Source: Sciurus carolinensis
Lineage: Eukaryota > Chordata > Mammalia > Rodentia > Sciuridae
Assembly: GCF_902686445.1 (NCBI RefSeq)
Contig: NC_062217.1
Span: forward strand, 170,929,598-170,993,597
Reading direction: 5' to 3'
DNA length: 64,000 bases
Made by a program: the position numbers and the translations under genes
In this document: positions 11,251 to 22,215 of the stretch, piece by piece
Layout of the letters: each line of letters starts with the position of its first letter
Position numbering within the stretch: the first letter of the stretch is position 1
Notes under the pieces: model-generated
The model's database searches: none
What the model was told of the DNA's origin: nothing
Seen by the model: the letters and a program-made list of their open reading frames with translations, nothing else

Positions 11251-11346
11251 CACCAGCACACTCTGCTCCTCCCGCCACACCCCCACTCCTCACCTTGTCA
11301 CCAGCACACTCTGCTCCTCCCGCCACACCCCCACGCGATTCCTCAC
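11251..11346 (+). repeat. 48-bp direct tandem duplication (2 copies)
   Basis: The unit beginning CACCAGCACACTCTGCTCCT starts at 11251 and again at 11299, a period of 48. The first 40 or so bases are identical; the second copy then differs by a short CGCGAT insertion before CCTCACCTTG. The identity suggests a recent local duplication. It makes open frames on both strands appear repetitive (LCSSRHTPTP-like repeat), but there is no sign of a real protein. Confidence 0.9.
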
Positions 11347-13569
11347 CTTGGGACACTCCTCTTTTCCACTGCCATCTTTATCCTTTGGGCCACGTTGGTA
11401 CCATCTTTGGAAGCACCTCTTTCTCTTAGCTCTGTGCTGAGGGGACAGGTAAGCTCTGGCTCCTCCTCTGGACCCTGCAATTCTGCTCCTGCCACACGGT
11501 CCTCATTCCACCTCTCCTCCTGGCGCTGCTGTCAGCCAGTCCTAGACAGAGGCTCCCGCACTTGTGATGGTGGTAAGTCCCAATAAACGCACAGCAAGTT
11601 GAAAATGCCTCAAGTGAAAATGCGCTTCCTCCACATGACCTGCTGGACTCACCCCTCAGCACAGCACACCCAAGAGCAGCGGGTGTCACCTGTGGTGGCC
11701 AGGGGGACTGGGAGCATGGCTCACCGGTGCTGCTGAGAGGACAGCAGAGTGTGAAGCGAGCCCAGGAAAGGAGCAAGATTCAAATGCAAAGCCTGGTTTC
11801 TGCGGAAGGAAGGCACTCTCGTGAAATTCAGCCTCACGCTCACAGGTTGGGCCCTGAGCACTGTTCCCCAGGCTGCTTAACGCGGGGCTCAAATGCTGCT
11901 CGCTGCCCGCTTCATCTTGCTTTCCTGAGCATCCCATACACCTCGGTCTGCAATCCCTTTGGTTTATAGGGTATATAAAACAGCTAGAAGAGGGCACCTT
12001 GGATGGTCTCGTCTCTAAGGGATGAGAAACGCTTGAGGTGGCGGGTAATCTAATCTGCTTAGCGGATCCTTACGTAACGCGTACCTGCACTGAAACATCC
12101 CACTGTCCCCCATGATATGTTCAGTTACCTGCCAGTTAATTGTAACAAGTGAGAGAGCCCCAAGATGATGGCATGCGTTACAGACATGCGTGAACGCAAC
12201 CCCGTTCCTCCCCTCGCCTCTCCCCCACTTTCTGAATATCCCCCAACTGTAGGCACCCAGCTGCTCCTGGCCCCCGGGCCTCTCTGATGGCTCAGGTGGA
12301 CCTCTCCCCTCCAGTCTCTGCAGCTGCTCCCTCCCTGGGCTACCAGCTCCTCAAGGCCTTGGCTGATGTGGGAATCCATCAAGCTGCCAGGACACTGCTT
12401 TCTTATATTCAGAAAGCACAGTCTCGATGCTTTTTAATTCACATTACTGGTGCACCATAAAATGCTGTTCACTATTCCTTCATCGAATTTTTACATAGCA
12501 ATCCTGATAGTGTGCAAAACACGGGCTGTCTTCCCTGGTAACCAATCTGGATCTCTACTAGAAAGACAGTCATTAGAATATCTTCTTGTGCTGAACAAAT
12601 GAATATGGTAGCTACTTGGTTGTTGATGTTGTATGGACAGGTTAAGTACTTAGATTTGTCCTTACCATAGATGACTTTCAGATCAAAGGGGACAGTCCAG
12701 TCCTCACTGAGGTGGGGTCTGGAATGACCACATGTGCAGGCTACCAAATCCTGAACCACTTTGGGCCTCCCCGGACCAGCCCATTTGAAACGAACCCACC
12801 AGAGGAAATGTGAGAGAGAGCATTGGAGAGGTCATTGTGAGACCTGCAGGATTTCTACCAGGACGGTATCGACAGGCTCCTGGCGGACCTGATGACGAGG
12901 GTCACAGGAACGGGCTGTGATTGGGGAAGACCGGGTGGGCTGCTCAGGGCTCCCTCCCAGTCCTTCGGGGAAGAGCCAAGAGCGGCTCCCTTCCCAAGCG
13001 TGACCTTAGAAAAGTAATGCAGAACCGGGCACTTCCCAACTTAAGTGGAAAACAAAACTAAATAATATAATGTTGAGTCAACACAAGGAAAAGCAGAGGA
13101 GGAGGCAGGACAGCCAGCAGATGCAGCAGACGGGAGTGAGCACCACGTATCCGACCAGGACTTCCAAACAGGGAAACCAAAGCTCCCTTATTCTCTGGGG
13201 CTAGAATGTCATGCAGCGATTCTTGAAAAATCCTCACAGAAAATCTTTTTATTCTGCTGAAAAATCTTTTATTTGTAATGATTTCAAAGAGAACAGTTCA
13301 GAATAAATTACTAGCCAGGAGACGTCGGAACAGGATCGCGGGTATGCCTTCTCTTGGTGAGGGTGGGAGGCTCTTCACCAAAGGCGGACTAGAATGGGGC
13401 AGTCACCACCCGCTCCTCGGGATGAAGTGCTGACGCCTTATCAACAGAAAATCCGGGTTTAGTGGAGGAGGAAAGTGGTCCCAAAACCCACCGGTAGTTT
13501 CACATGAAAGTGGAACTCATCTTTCCATGACCTCCTCTCCCTCCCCACAAACGAATTCGGATCACACAG
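11347..13569. other. Unassigned unique sequence
   Basis: Mixed GC content. A TATATAAA sequence at about 11970 lies in GC-poor flanks without other promoter signals. Open frames of up to 149 codons overlap opposite-strand frames. No repeats or exons were recognised over these 2.2 kb. Confidence 0.35.
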
Positions 13570-13665
13570 ACGTGGGGTCGAACCCAAGCTTCACCACGTA
13601 CGGAACATGATGACGGAACACTGTTAGCCTCTCTGAGCTCTGATCTCCTCATCTGTGAATCACCA
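13570..13665 (+). repeat. MIR SINE
   Basis: GTGGGGTCGAACCCAAGCTT corresponds to the tRNA-derived B-box zone of MIR. GCCTCTCTGAGCTCTGATCT and CCTCATCTGTGAATCACCAT correspond to the conserved core (CTCTGTGCCTCAGTTTCCTCATCTGTAAAATG order). It is an ancient, diverged copy in plus orientation. Confidence 0.75.
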
Positions 13666-13786
13666 TACACCGGCTGAGAGGGTTAAGCCCACAGTCATGT
13701 CACCCCAGGGCAAGGCTGTCACATGGCTGACACAAGCTTATGCCCCTCTGCCATTTGCATTGGTCAGACCTTGGTCGCCTTGTGAA

Positions 13787-13813
13787 TTTTTTTTTTTTTT
13801 TTTTTTTTTTTTT
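13787..13813 (-). repeat. T27 homopolymer
   Basis: A run of 27 T, the right size for the poly(A) tail of a minus-strand retrotransposed insert lying to its right. I could not recognise the adjoining sequence (13814 on) as a known SINE, LINE or processed gene copy, nor find matching target duplications. It may therefore be a plain A/T microsatellite. Confidence 0.6.
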
Positions 13814-14939
13814 GTCCTCCAATCCATCACAACACACCTGTTCTTCACTTGAGTTTTCATTTTGTTGCAAGATATCTGAGTATATGTACATGCACTTATT
13901 TCTGTTCTCCTACCAGAACCGAGAAAAAGAACCACTGGTATGAACCTCATCCAAACTGCCAATCATAGTCATCTGAACGGAAAGCTAAGACCTCCCTTTC
14001 CAATAAGCCTGGAGGCCTTTATCCCTTCACCCTAAAAACACACACACCCTCTGCCCCTATTCCATCTGCTTATCCTGGAAGAATGTGTTTATAAAGGAAA
14101 CAAATGAAATAAATGAAACCACGGGACATGGAGTAGACAGAAGACGAGTCCATCTTCCTTTGGACAGTCAAAGCTAAAAGTGAACTGCTGTGCAGTATGG
14201 AACAGAGGAAGGTGCAGCCCAGAGGGAGACCCTGCAGCACCCCTCCTCTGCTACAGCCCCTTCCCAGTCCTGGCAGGTGGAGGTCATGAAAGGCAGGGAC
14301 TGGAGAAGCAGCAGGCTCATACCCAGCTCCAGCCCTGTGTGGGGACTAGCGGGAACTAGGTGCCAAACATTTTCCAAACTACAATGTTTGGTAGGCAGCT
14401 TTCAATTTCTTATTTTAAAATATTTCTAAATGAGGTTAAGAAGAAAAGTCATGCAAAACCATCATGCCCTGTGCCAGGCACAGCTTTTGTGGGGACTCAT
14501 CAGTCCTGTTCCTTCAGATATCTTCCCCAGAGTAAGCTCACTGACCAGCCATCATCCTGTACCTGCCTGGAACCACACAGGTGCATCAGGTTCTTGAAAT
14601 GCAGCCATACTTCAAATAGTTCAGATATGAGCCCCCTTCGGTCTGCACCTTCACAGTGTGCAGATGCAGCCCAGGAGAGCATTAGCTCATCTACGTGCTC
14701 CCAAGGTTTGCACGAGAACTGCTCTCACACCAGACTTTCCATGCTATACCTGCTCTGCTGGCTTTTTATCGGACCTCAGGCCTTGTCTTCTTACCTATTG
14801 ATTTACCCTTTGAGATTTGACCCATAGGTCCAAAGTATTGAGAACTTGGGAAGTCATGATTCTTTAGCCAACCTAGTAGCCGCCTAGGGCCATGCCAGGT
14901 TTATTTAAGTATGAAATGCTAGTGTTGGTGTAAGGCCAA
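13814..14939. other. Unassigned unique sequence
   Basis: A 155-codon plus-strand open frame (14360-14827) is present but has no domain, signal or splice context that I recognise. No repeat was seen. Confidence 0.35.
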
Positions 14940-15215
14940 GAAACGGGTACTTTCATGCACAGCTGGTAAAAGTGTAAGTTGGTACGACCTTTTGTGAGGC
15001 AGTCTGGAAATAGTTATCATGTGCCTCAAAAATGTGCATAGCTTTGATTCAACAATTTCCCTCCCAAGAATTCATCTAAAGGAAATAACCAGAAAAGTAT
15101 GCACAGATATGAGCGGCAAGATGTTCAGCATGGTTCACAGTGGAAAGACAGAAAACTCCTACACGTCCTTCCCAGGGGTGGGGTTGCAAAGTGACACAAG
15201 ATCAAATGTGTGACA
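14940..15215 (+). mobile_element. Ancient L1 (L1M-type) 3' ORF2/3'UTR fragment
   Basis: The motif order matches the end of old mammalian L1 elements: GTAAAAGTGTAAGTTGGTACGACC, then the AAAAATGTGCATAGC block, then CAACAATTTCCCTCCCAAGAATTCATC, then AAAGGAAATAACCAGAAAAG, then AAGATGTTCAGCATGGTTCACAGT. It is interrupted by many small changes and cannot be functional. Confidence 0.85.
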
Positions 15216-15789
15216 TGCACAGTGATTAAGCTGAAGATGCAAAAATGGAGTTTTGCTTCTGGCAATGATAGCCTGAGTCATCTGAACCCATACCCCCAAG
15301 GAAAGAGAAGCTGGGGAAATATTTTAAAATGGTATTTGAAAGCAATGTAGAATTTCCAAAGCAATGAAGACTTGCGGGACCACGGCCCAGGTAGACAGGG
15401 AAACCCAAAGTGTTGTCCCAGAATTGGGGCATAGCTATCCCACTTGAGACCACTGATGGGTCTGGAAAACTCAGCAGAACTTTCGCAAACTTTCACAGGG
15501 CTAAGGGCACAAGATGGGAGAGCCTGTTAAGATGTGGCACTACAACCCCCACTCTGGGCTTGGGAGCCCAAAATGCTGTGCCCTAGAAAAGAGGACAATG
15601 AGATGTCGACCAGCTCTTACAGAGACTGAAAGCAGCTCAGTCCCTGTTCACAAGGGCCCCCAGCTTAGATACTATCCTATACCATTAGCCCGTGCCTCCA
15701 GTTATCTTGAAACTTGTCCTGTGTTTCTGCCCCCAGAAACTAGCCAGGTATATGTGGAAACCAAGATCAGAGCAATCTACAGGAGAAAG
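15216..15789. other. Unassigned sequence between old L1 pieces
   Basis: It sits between two L1-derived segments and may be a poorly conserved L1 5'UTR or 3'UTR portion, but no diagnostic motif was seen. A 95-codon plus-strand frame (15514-15801) runs into the next L1-like segment without recognisable homology. Confidence 0.3.
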
Positions 15790-16560
15790 AAGAGGTCATA
15801 GAAGTTGACATATAGCAGATCTAGTCAAAGAAACCCAGACGTAGAATTTAAAGAGCTTTGCTTAATATGCTCAAGGAAGTTAAGAAACAGAAATTCCAGC
15901 AGAGAGCTAGGCCATGTGGAAATTCTAAGGCAATTGTAACTCAATTGAAATTGTAACTCAACTGTTGAATAGTTTCAACTGTATTTAAACATCACCAAAG
16001 AGAGAAACAGTGCAGTGGAAAATGACTATGAAGGAAAGAGGCAGGACTGCAGCATAAGGAGGTAAAAGGTTGGGAGGTTTAGAAAAGAGTTTCTGAGATG
16101 CCTGGGGCATCATGGGAAGTAAATGCGAGCAGAGGCCCAGAGCAGACAGGAAGAGAAAGCACAGGAGGAGAATATTTCAAGAGAAAATAAGAATTTTCTA
16201 AAAGTGACTAAAAACAACAAGTCACACAATTAAAAAAAAAAAAAAAAAAAAAAAAACCAAGAATACAAAGAAGCCGTGCCTTGAGCAATCATAGCAAAAT
16301 TGCTGAAAAAACAGAGACAAAGAAAGATATATCTTAATAAGAATGAAAATAAATGACAAGTGTCAATATAATATACTGCAAGTCTTAAAGAAAGCAACTG
16401 CCAACTAGAATCCCACGTTCCATGAAATATTCTTCAAAACTGAAGATGAAATAAAGATATTATGGACAAAGAAATGTTGAGAGAATTTGGCAGCAGTGGG
16501 TCACAGCAAAGCAATACTGAGGACTTTCCTCCAGGCAGGGGGAAGGTCGCCTCTGACAGC
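15790..16560 (+). mobile_element. Ancient L1/HAL1-like ORF1 region
   Basis: From about 16270 the sequence matches the ORF1 C-terminal region of old L1 or HAL1 elements. It shows the AATCATAGCAAAATTGCTG block, then AAAGAAAGCAACTGCCAACTAGAATCCC, then AATATTCTTCAAAACTGAAGATGAAATAAAG, then the GACAAAGAAATGTTGAGAGAATTTG block. The upstream 15790-16230 part is A-rich and compatible with the N-terminal half. The frame is broken many times. A 25-base A run (16232-16256) sits in the middle, either expanded or a tail of a second insertion. Confidence 0.65.
16232..16256 (+). repeat. A25 homopolymer
   Basis: A run of 25 A inside the old L1/HAL1-like segment. L1-like sequence resumes shortly after it, so it is more likely an expanded A-rich stretch than the end of an element. 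Confidence 0.8.
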
Positions 16561-16839
16561 GGCTGAGGCCCAGGGACACATCTGCAGGAATCTCTCAGTG
16601 AGACCTGAAGCCAGGACCAACCAGAAGGAAGGGCTGAAGTCAACCAACACCAACAAGCCACGCACAGCAGTTCAAACAGTGAGTATGGCTTCTGATGCCC
16701 GCTTCCGGCCCACGAGCTTCAGCGGGAGGAAGACTCCACGACCCCAGGCCTTGGCCTTCCTGCTTGGAGCTTCGGTGGCTGGAGATACAGGCCAGGTTTA
16801 GCTCTAGTTCTTTATCTTCCCCCATTTGTTCACCAAGCC

Positions 16840-17041
16840 TGCTGAATGCCTGCTGAATGCCTGCTGGGTGCCAGCTCTGCACAGCAACTGGGACCCCAGA
16901 AATGAAGACCCCCATTCTACAGGCTGTAAGAAAAACTCAGGAAGTCACAACTTGCCCAAGGTCACCTGACTTCCCCGTGGCAGGGCCAAAACCAGAATCT
17001 GTTCCCTTGTCCTGGATTTTCCACTCAGCAGCCCGACTCCA
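16840..17041 (-). repeat. MIR SINE, antisense
   Basis: The antisense MIR order is visible: TGCTGGGTGCCAGCTCTGC, CCCATTCTACAGGCTGTAAG, ACTTGCCCAAGGTCACCTGA, GTGGCAGGGCCAAAACCAGAATC and a final ACTCAGCAGCCCGACTCC. The core CTTGCCCAAGGTCAC is nearly intact. A CCTGCTGAATG unit is tandemly repeated just before it (16838-16860). Confidence 0.8.
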
Positions 17042-18063
17042 GTTACAGTGTGTGCATGAATGGTGGGTCCGTCTGTCACCTCACTAACTTCCAAATGTCA
17101 CTGCCACCCCCTCTCAGCTTTTCCTCTCACCTCCCTTCTCCCCAGCACTGTCTCCAAATTATTCCCTGTAACTCTCATGCCTACTCTTTCTGCCTCTTTC
17201 AGATCAAAACGTCTTGAGTCTGCACTAAAACCTGCAGCTTTCCCTTTCGTGAGAGGCCTGCACACACCCCGAGGTTGGAAAATTCCCAAGTTCTTCAGTG
17301 ATGCTGCTGGAGGGGGGCTCCCCGCCTCTCACTCTGGCCAAGAGGGGGTCAGGGTCAAAGCTGAGGCTCCAGAGTGGCCCAGGCAAGAAGGAGGCTGCTG
17401 CTTCCCCATGTGCCTGACGCCTCCCCTGCCAAGCGGGTGTTGCCATCCAGCGATGGACAGGGACAAGGCCATCGGTGGGGTCTCTTTGGCCTGGCCACTC
17501 TCCTTCCTTCACTCACCACCAATTCCAGGCCCTCCGAATCCCAGCCCTGGTGGTGGCTCCTGCAGATGTCTGCATTACCACTCAACAGCTTGGAGGGGGA
17601 TTATTCCTACAGCACAACACTCAGTCTCATGTCTGTGCGTAATGTAGGATCGAGGTCCATTTTTAAAATACTGAAATACCATTTAAACATTTCTGCTCGT
17701 AGCATGAAAGAGCAATTTACCGAGACTGTGGAAACATGGGGCCTCAGGGGTTTTTATTAGCAGAAAACACAAAAATCTGACTCTTCTGGATATTAAAAGT
17801 CTACACAGAAAAATTAACATAACCTTCCAAGCCCCGATGCAGAAGTCGCGGGGAGTACAGTGTCTCCCCTTGCCGCGTGTCTGCAGGTCAGCCCTGCGGT
17901 GTGAAACACAGCTGGGGCATCCTGAGACTGCACAGCCCTGTCACCGTGAGGCCTGATGTGGCAGGGGCCCAAACAGTCTGCCAACAGGCCTCTCGGTGTG
18001 GTCTGCTAAACCAAAAACAGGCACTTAAAACATGCAACTATCTCAATAGGTAGGTAACCATCA
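17042..18063. other. Unassigned sequence
   Basis: GC-rich from 17100 to 17600 with open frames of 60-195 codons on both strands, the longest at 17060-17647 plus. The opposite strand is also open in two frames there, so I regard them as chance. 17640-17830 is A+T-rich. No repeats were recognised. Confidence 0.35.
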
Positions 18064-18255
18064 ATGGTCTCAACCTGGGGCAATTTTGTCCCCCAGATGT
18101 GGCATTGTCTGGGGACATTTTTGGGGTGTCACAACAGGGTGAAGCTGCCATTGGCATCTAGAGGGTAGAGACTGAGGAATGCTGCTGGACACCCTACAGG
18201 GCGGAGGACAGCACCCTCCCAGGACACGGGCAGCACCACGGTGGAGAAAGCCTGG
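18064..18255 (+). mobile_element. MER20 (hAT-Charlie nonautonomous DNA transposon)
   Basis: The sequence follows MER20 almost end to end: ATGGTCTCAACCTGGGGCAA, TTTTGTCCCCCAGATGTGGC, ATTGTCTGGGGACATTTTTG, GGTGTCACAACAGGGTGAAG, GGCATCTAGAGGGTAGAGAC, GAATGCTGCTGGACACCCTA and a GTGGAGAAAGCCTGG end. It has no transposase. MER20 copies are known to have been used as regulatory elements in placental-mammal endometrial stromal cells; whether this copy is active is unknown. Confidence 0.9.
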
Positions 18256-19740
18256 CTTGAGACTTTCTGCCCCAGTTGTTTGTAACCATATGGTCTGTAA
18301 CTCAGCAAGTGCTCTCAACCCATTGCCTCGCGCAGCCCCCAAGCTTGTTATTTTTTAACATGCAAACAGATGTCTTTTGTATTTTTGAAGACCACCTTTG
18401 AATGAGAGAACACTCTCCAAAATATCACTATACTCGACCTGTGTCTGTGTGAGCCTAGATCCTGTTCAGCCCCAGACGTGACACTTGCTGAGAAACAGGT
18501 GAACGTGCATTTTCCTGGGAAGGCTTTCCACAAGCGGCACGTTTTCAGTCTCCTGTTGAAGGAGAAGAGAGCATTGGGTAGCCGGGAAGGAGCAGCTCCA
18601 GGTCCTGGGTCCAATGTGCCAAACTTGAGCCAAAAGGACATGGGTGTGGCCGCATCTGTGGGTTCTTAAAGGGCAGGGGTGTGTCCCTGTGAGCTCACGG
18701 CTAGGGTGCAACTAGCTGGCAAGAAGCTATGAAGACTGTCACCAAAGTGTGTATTGAATCCTGAGCCGTGAAAAGGCAGGGACCACTACGAATCCATGGA
18801 AAAATACTCAGAAGGCAAAAAACACACTGGTCCACGCTCCTGTCCAAACTGCAGACGTCGTCCTCGCAAACACAATGCATCTTCCCCTATTTGAAGGCAG
18901 TTAATATGCCTTAAATCATATTTATACTCTGTGACTGGGGTCCAACCACGAATCTTTTTCAAATTTAAGGAACATATATGGGTAGTATGTATCACGGCCA
19001 TGGGACAGCTTGAGACGCTTAAGAAAAACTTTGAGTTCAAATAGAGTACAAGAACATCCTGGTCTTATCTAAAATTTCGACATTCTCTGGAGAAGCAACC
19101 ATCTATAGTGTGCTCTCCAGAGGGATTCTTGGGTCATCCAATTCTGAAGCTTAAATCAAACAATTCCTGGGCTCAGTTCTCTGACTGCTCCTCAGACTCT
19201 GCCCCACGCCGGGCTTCTGTCCCCAAGCTCCATCCTGCTCCACCAAAGGTGCTTCTTGCCAAACTCTGCAAGTGTAACCTTTAGCCTTCAGACCCTCCTT
19301 CTGGGAATCGGGGGCGCAGATAAAGTCCTCGCTGACTCCCTCCAGGACCACAGATGTGCCTCTGGACCCATGGTCCCCTGGTGCATGAGCTCAAGGAGTT
19401 TAGGCTGAACGGGGAAAGTCAGTAACTTTTAGAAAGTAATGGGTCTTTTATGATATTTTGAACATGATAAATGAGTTTCAGCAAAAACAAAAATTAACAA
19501 GAGAAGAAAGAACTCGGAGAAATGGAAAGAATTGACCCCTGTGTGAGGACACTGAGATCGTTGACTAAGGGTCCAAACACAGAGGGGTGAAAGGGGATGG
19601 GGAATCTGAGGCAGAAAGGTCTGTAGACTTAAAAAGCACAGTTGTTTCCTGTCCAACGTCGGTTTGGACTCAGTTGTTTTTTAAAAAGGAGACCACCAGT
19701 GGCGGGGACAGTCCCCTAGGCTCAGTTGTAGCTCACTACC
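18256..19740. other. Unassigned unique sequence
   Basis: No repeat or convincing exon was recognised. Several 60-97 codon frames exist on both strands without supporting features. The segment leads into the CpG island. Confidence 0.35.
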
Positions 19741-20220
19741 GGAAGATGACACTTGGGAAGGAAAGCGCTGGGCCCTGTGTTCCGGGTGCGGTTCCCAGAA
19801 CGCGCCCCTGCAGATGGAGCAGCGCGCAGAGGCGCTTCAGTTCCCTGCGGCGAAGTCGGTGAAGTCAAGTCGCTGCTCTCACCCGCCTCTCCTCGAACAC
19901 AAGGGCGGCGACATAGGAAGGGACACGCCCCTCGGGGAGCAGAGGAGAGCTGGCGTGGCTTGGCAAGGACTGGGCGTCGGGGTGGAGGGTCCCAAGTTCA
20001 GTATGGCGCCAGGGGAAGCCGGTACCGCGGGCCCCGGTAGCGGGGATTGTGCCAGTTCACATTTGATGTGCCGATCATTCTCACGAATGTGAAACGGCGT
20101 CTCTAAGTGCACGCGGCCCGTGGCTGCCGTGGGAGGCACAGACCTCCGTCCTCCCACGCGCTGAGACAGGCTTCCCGTCCTGCGGGCGTCTCCAGCTGCT
20201 CATGCTGACGGGCGTTTGTT
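19741..20220. promoter_or_regulatory. CpG island
   Basis: By hand count there are about 43 CpG dinucleotides in these 480 bases, at roughly 60 percent GC, giving an observed/expected ratio near 1. The surrounding kilobases are CpG-poor. It contains no recognised repeat. In mammals such islands usually mark a promoter or a regulatory element unmethylated in the germ line. No TATA box or recognisable first exon is visible, and the overlapping open frames (for example 19753-20040 plus and 19879-20157 minus) look like by-products of GC-rich DNA. Direction of transcription, if any, cannot be told. Confidence 0.65.
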
Positions 20221-20891
20221 GCTGCTGTAGGAACAGTTGCTTTGCTGCTGCTGTCATCCTGCGGGGACTCAGAGGTGCTTGTGTGGCTTTTCTAGACAGG
20301 GCTGTCACTTTCCCTTTTGTTGGTCTTTTGTGATTTTGGGGAGAGGTCAATTGCTGAGGAAATCCAGTGAGAAAGGAATGTAACCATGCGCATGGTGGCC
20401 CCAGGACATTTACCAAAACAGGTCTTCAGATCACATAGTTTTAAGAGGAGAAGATCCATGAAGGGCTTCTCCCCCAAGGTACTTAGTTGGTAGTTGCCCT
20501 GCCTGACTCCTGGCTCTTGGGCATTTGAAAGGTGAGGCCTTATCTTTAGGGAAAATGGTAACATTATTTCCACCCAGCCCTTGGAAGGCAGCTGAACCCG
20601 GAGAAGCAATACACTTGAACCTGGCATGATGGCCAGCCGGCTCTCAGGCAGACTTGCTGCATATTACAGCTCTTCACCCACACTGGCTCCACACATGGTA
20701 ACACAATGCCCTGCCCATATCTCCTGGCAGTGCCGCCAACATCACACTATCCACCCTATTGGCTGGTTTACAAAAGGGAAAAGACCCCAGGATAAAGGTG
20801 TTTTAAAATTCTCCACCATGGCATAGTACTACTTGATAGTAGACTGCGTGTGTTAAAGAACCTATTTTAAATTCCAAATCCTCCCTCCATC
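20221..20891. other. Unassigned sequence downstream of the CpG island
   Basis: Two overlapping minus-strand frames of 111 codons (20081-20416 and 20292-20627) occur. They have no recognisable domain. No repeats were identified. Confidence 0.35.
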
Positions 20892-20930
20892 TGACCTCCC
20901 ATAGTGACCTCCCATAGTGACCTCCCATAG
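20892..20930 (+). repeat. 13-bp tandem repeat, three perfect copies
   Basis: TGACCTCCCATAG is repeated three times without change, followed by a partial TG. The half-site TGACCT occurs in each unit, so the array resembles a direct repeat of nuclear-receptor half-sites with 7-base gaps, though this may be coincidence. Confidence 0.95.
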
Positions 20931-21239
20931 TGCCTTAAAGCACCCATTGAACATGGTGAACTAGCTTCTCTCCCGTGCACGTGGCGTGATGGTGGGTATA
21001 TATGATTCTCGAGAGAACTGAGAAGTTACTCAAATCATATTCTTTTTGTGGTTCAGATGAGAAAATCAGGAAGACACTATGGTTTATGCTTTGCACAAAC
21101 ACCAAAAGTAAACTATTATCAAATAAACAATACAATGAAGACCAATAACTAAGAAACCAACAGCGTAGAAAAATTAAATACTTAAAAATAAAAAAATACA
21201 CAAATCCTAAACAAAGTAAAAAGAAACAAAAAATCCAGT

Positions 21240-22215
21240 TGGAAAAATACAAAATAAATAACATTCACTTCAGTAAAGTCAGGATATAAATAATTGTATT
21301 AAACATAAATGATCTAAATACTTAGGATAAAAGGTAGAGAGGGTCAGATAGTGAAAAAGCAAGACTTAACTCTATTGTGTCAGCATGAAACCCATCTTAA
21401 TTATAAAGATGCAGATGGATTTAAGCATGATAGGACAGAAAGTGATGTACAATTGAAATAGCTGATAAATTAGACTTTAAATTTTGATAATTTTGCTTAT
21501 CAAAAGATAACATTTACATATAATTGAGTCTTCCACATATAATCAGAGAGGGAGAAAATATTTGCAATACAAAGGGATGGTATACAGAGTATATAAAGAA
21601 TCACTAATGCTCAAGAAGAAGAGTATAAACAACTCATCTTAAAATGGGCAAAAATTTGAACAAATATTTACAAAAACAAAAAGATACTGGGATGGCCAAT
21701 AAGTGCATGTAAACGTGGTCCCCCTCATTAGATATCAAGAAAATATGAACTCAAACTACAAAGAGATACTAATATTCAATTATTAGAATGACCAGAACTA
21801 AAAAGACTAAAATACCCAGTGCCGATGAGGACAGCAGCAATTGCAGGGGAGAACAACATGCAATTTCTTAGAAACTCAGTGCATGCTTAGCATTTGAAAC
21901 AGGAATTCCGCTCCTGCGTATTTCCCAAGAGAAATAAAAATATATATTCACAAAACCACTAACACAGGGTCAATCATAATAGCTTCATTTTTAATAGCTC
22001 ACATCTTGACTTAACTCAAAAGTCCATTAACAGGAGAATGTATCAACTGTGGAATATCTAACAAGGGTTACTACCCAGCATTAGAAGGGAATAGACTGAT
22101 ACCAAAAGCACGAATCAATCTCGAAAGCATTGTGCTGACCAAGAGGCCAGACACAAAATAGTGTATGTCATGTGATTCCATGTTTATGAGTATCTAAAAG
22201 AATAATTCCCTGATC
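21240..22215 (+). mobile_element. Ancient L1 (L1M-type) with internal deletion
   Basis: 21290-21480 matches the ORF2 endonuclease region (the AAAAAGCAAGACTTAACTCT block, then GAAACCCATCTTAATTATAA). From about 21490 it jumps to the ORF2 C-terminal region (TTGCTTATCAAAAGATAACA, then GAAAATATTTGCAATACAAAGG). It then runs into the tail region (CCATTAACAGGAGAATGTATC, then AAGCATTGTGCTGACCAAGAGGCCAGACAC). The whole reverse-transcriptase core is missing. Stops and frameshifts are everywhere. Confidence 0.85.

Noticed and set aside
11251..11346. CRISPR-like direct repeats
   Set aside because: Two adjacent 48-bp copies without spacers in a mammalian nuclear genome are an ordinary tandem duplication.
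14360..14827. 155-codon plus-strand frame
   Set aside because: No domain or splice context; length within chance expectation for 64 kb.
17060..17647. 195-codon plus-strand frame as a gene
   Set aside because: Opposite-strand frames are also open over most of it; no domain, signal or splice logic.
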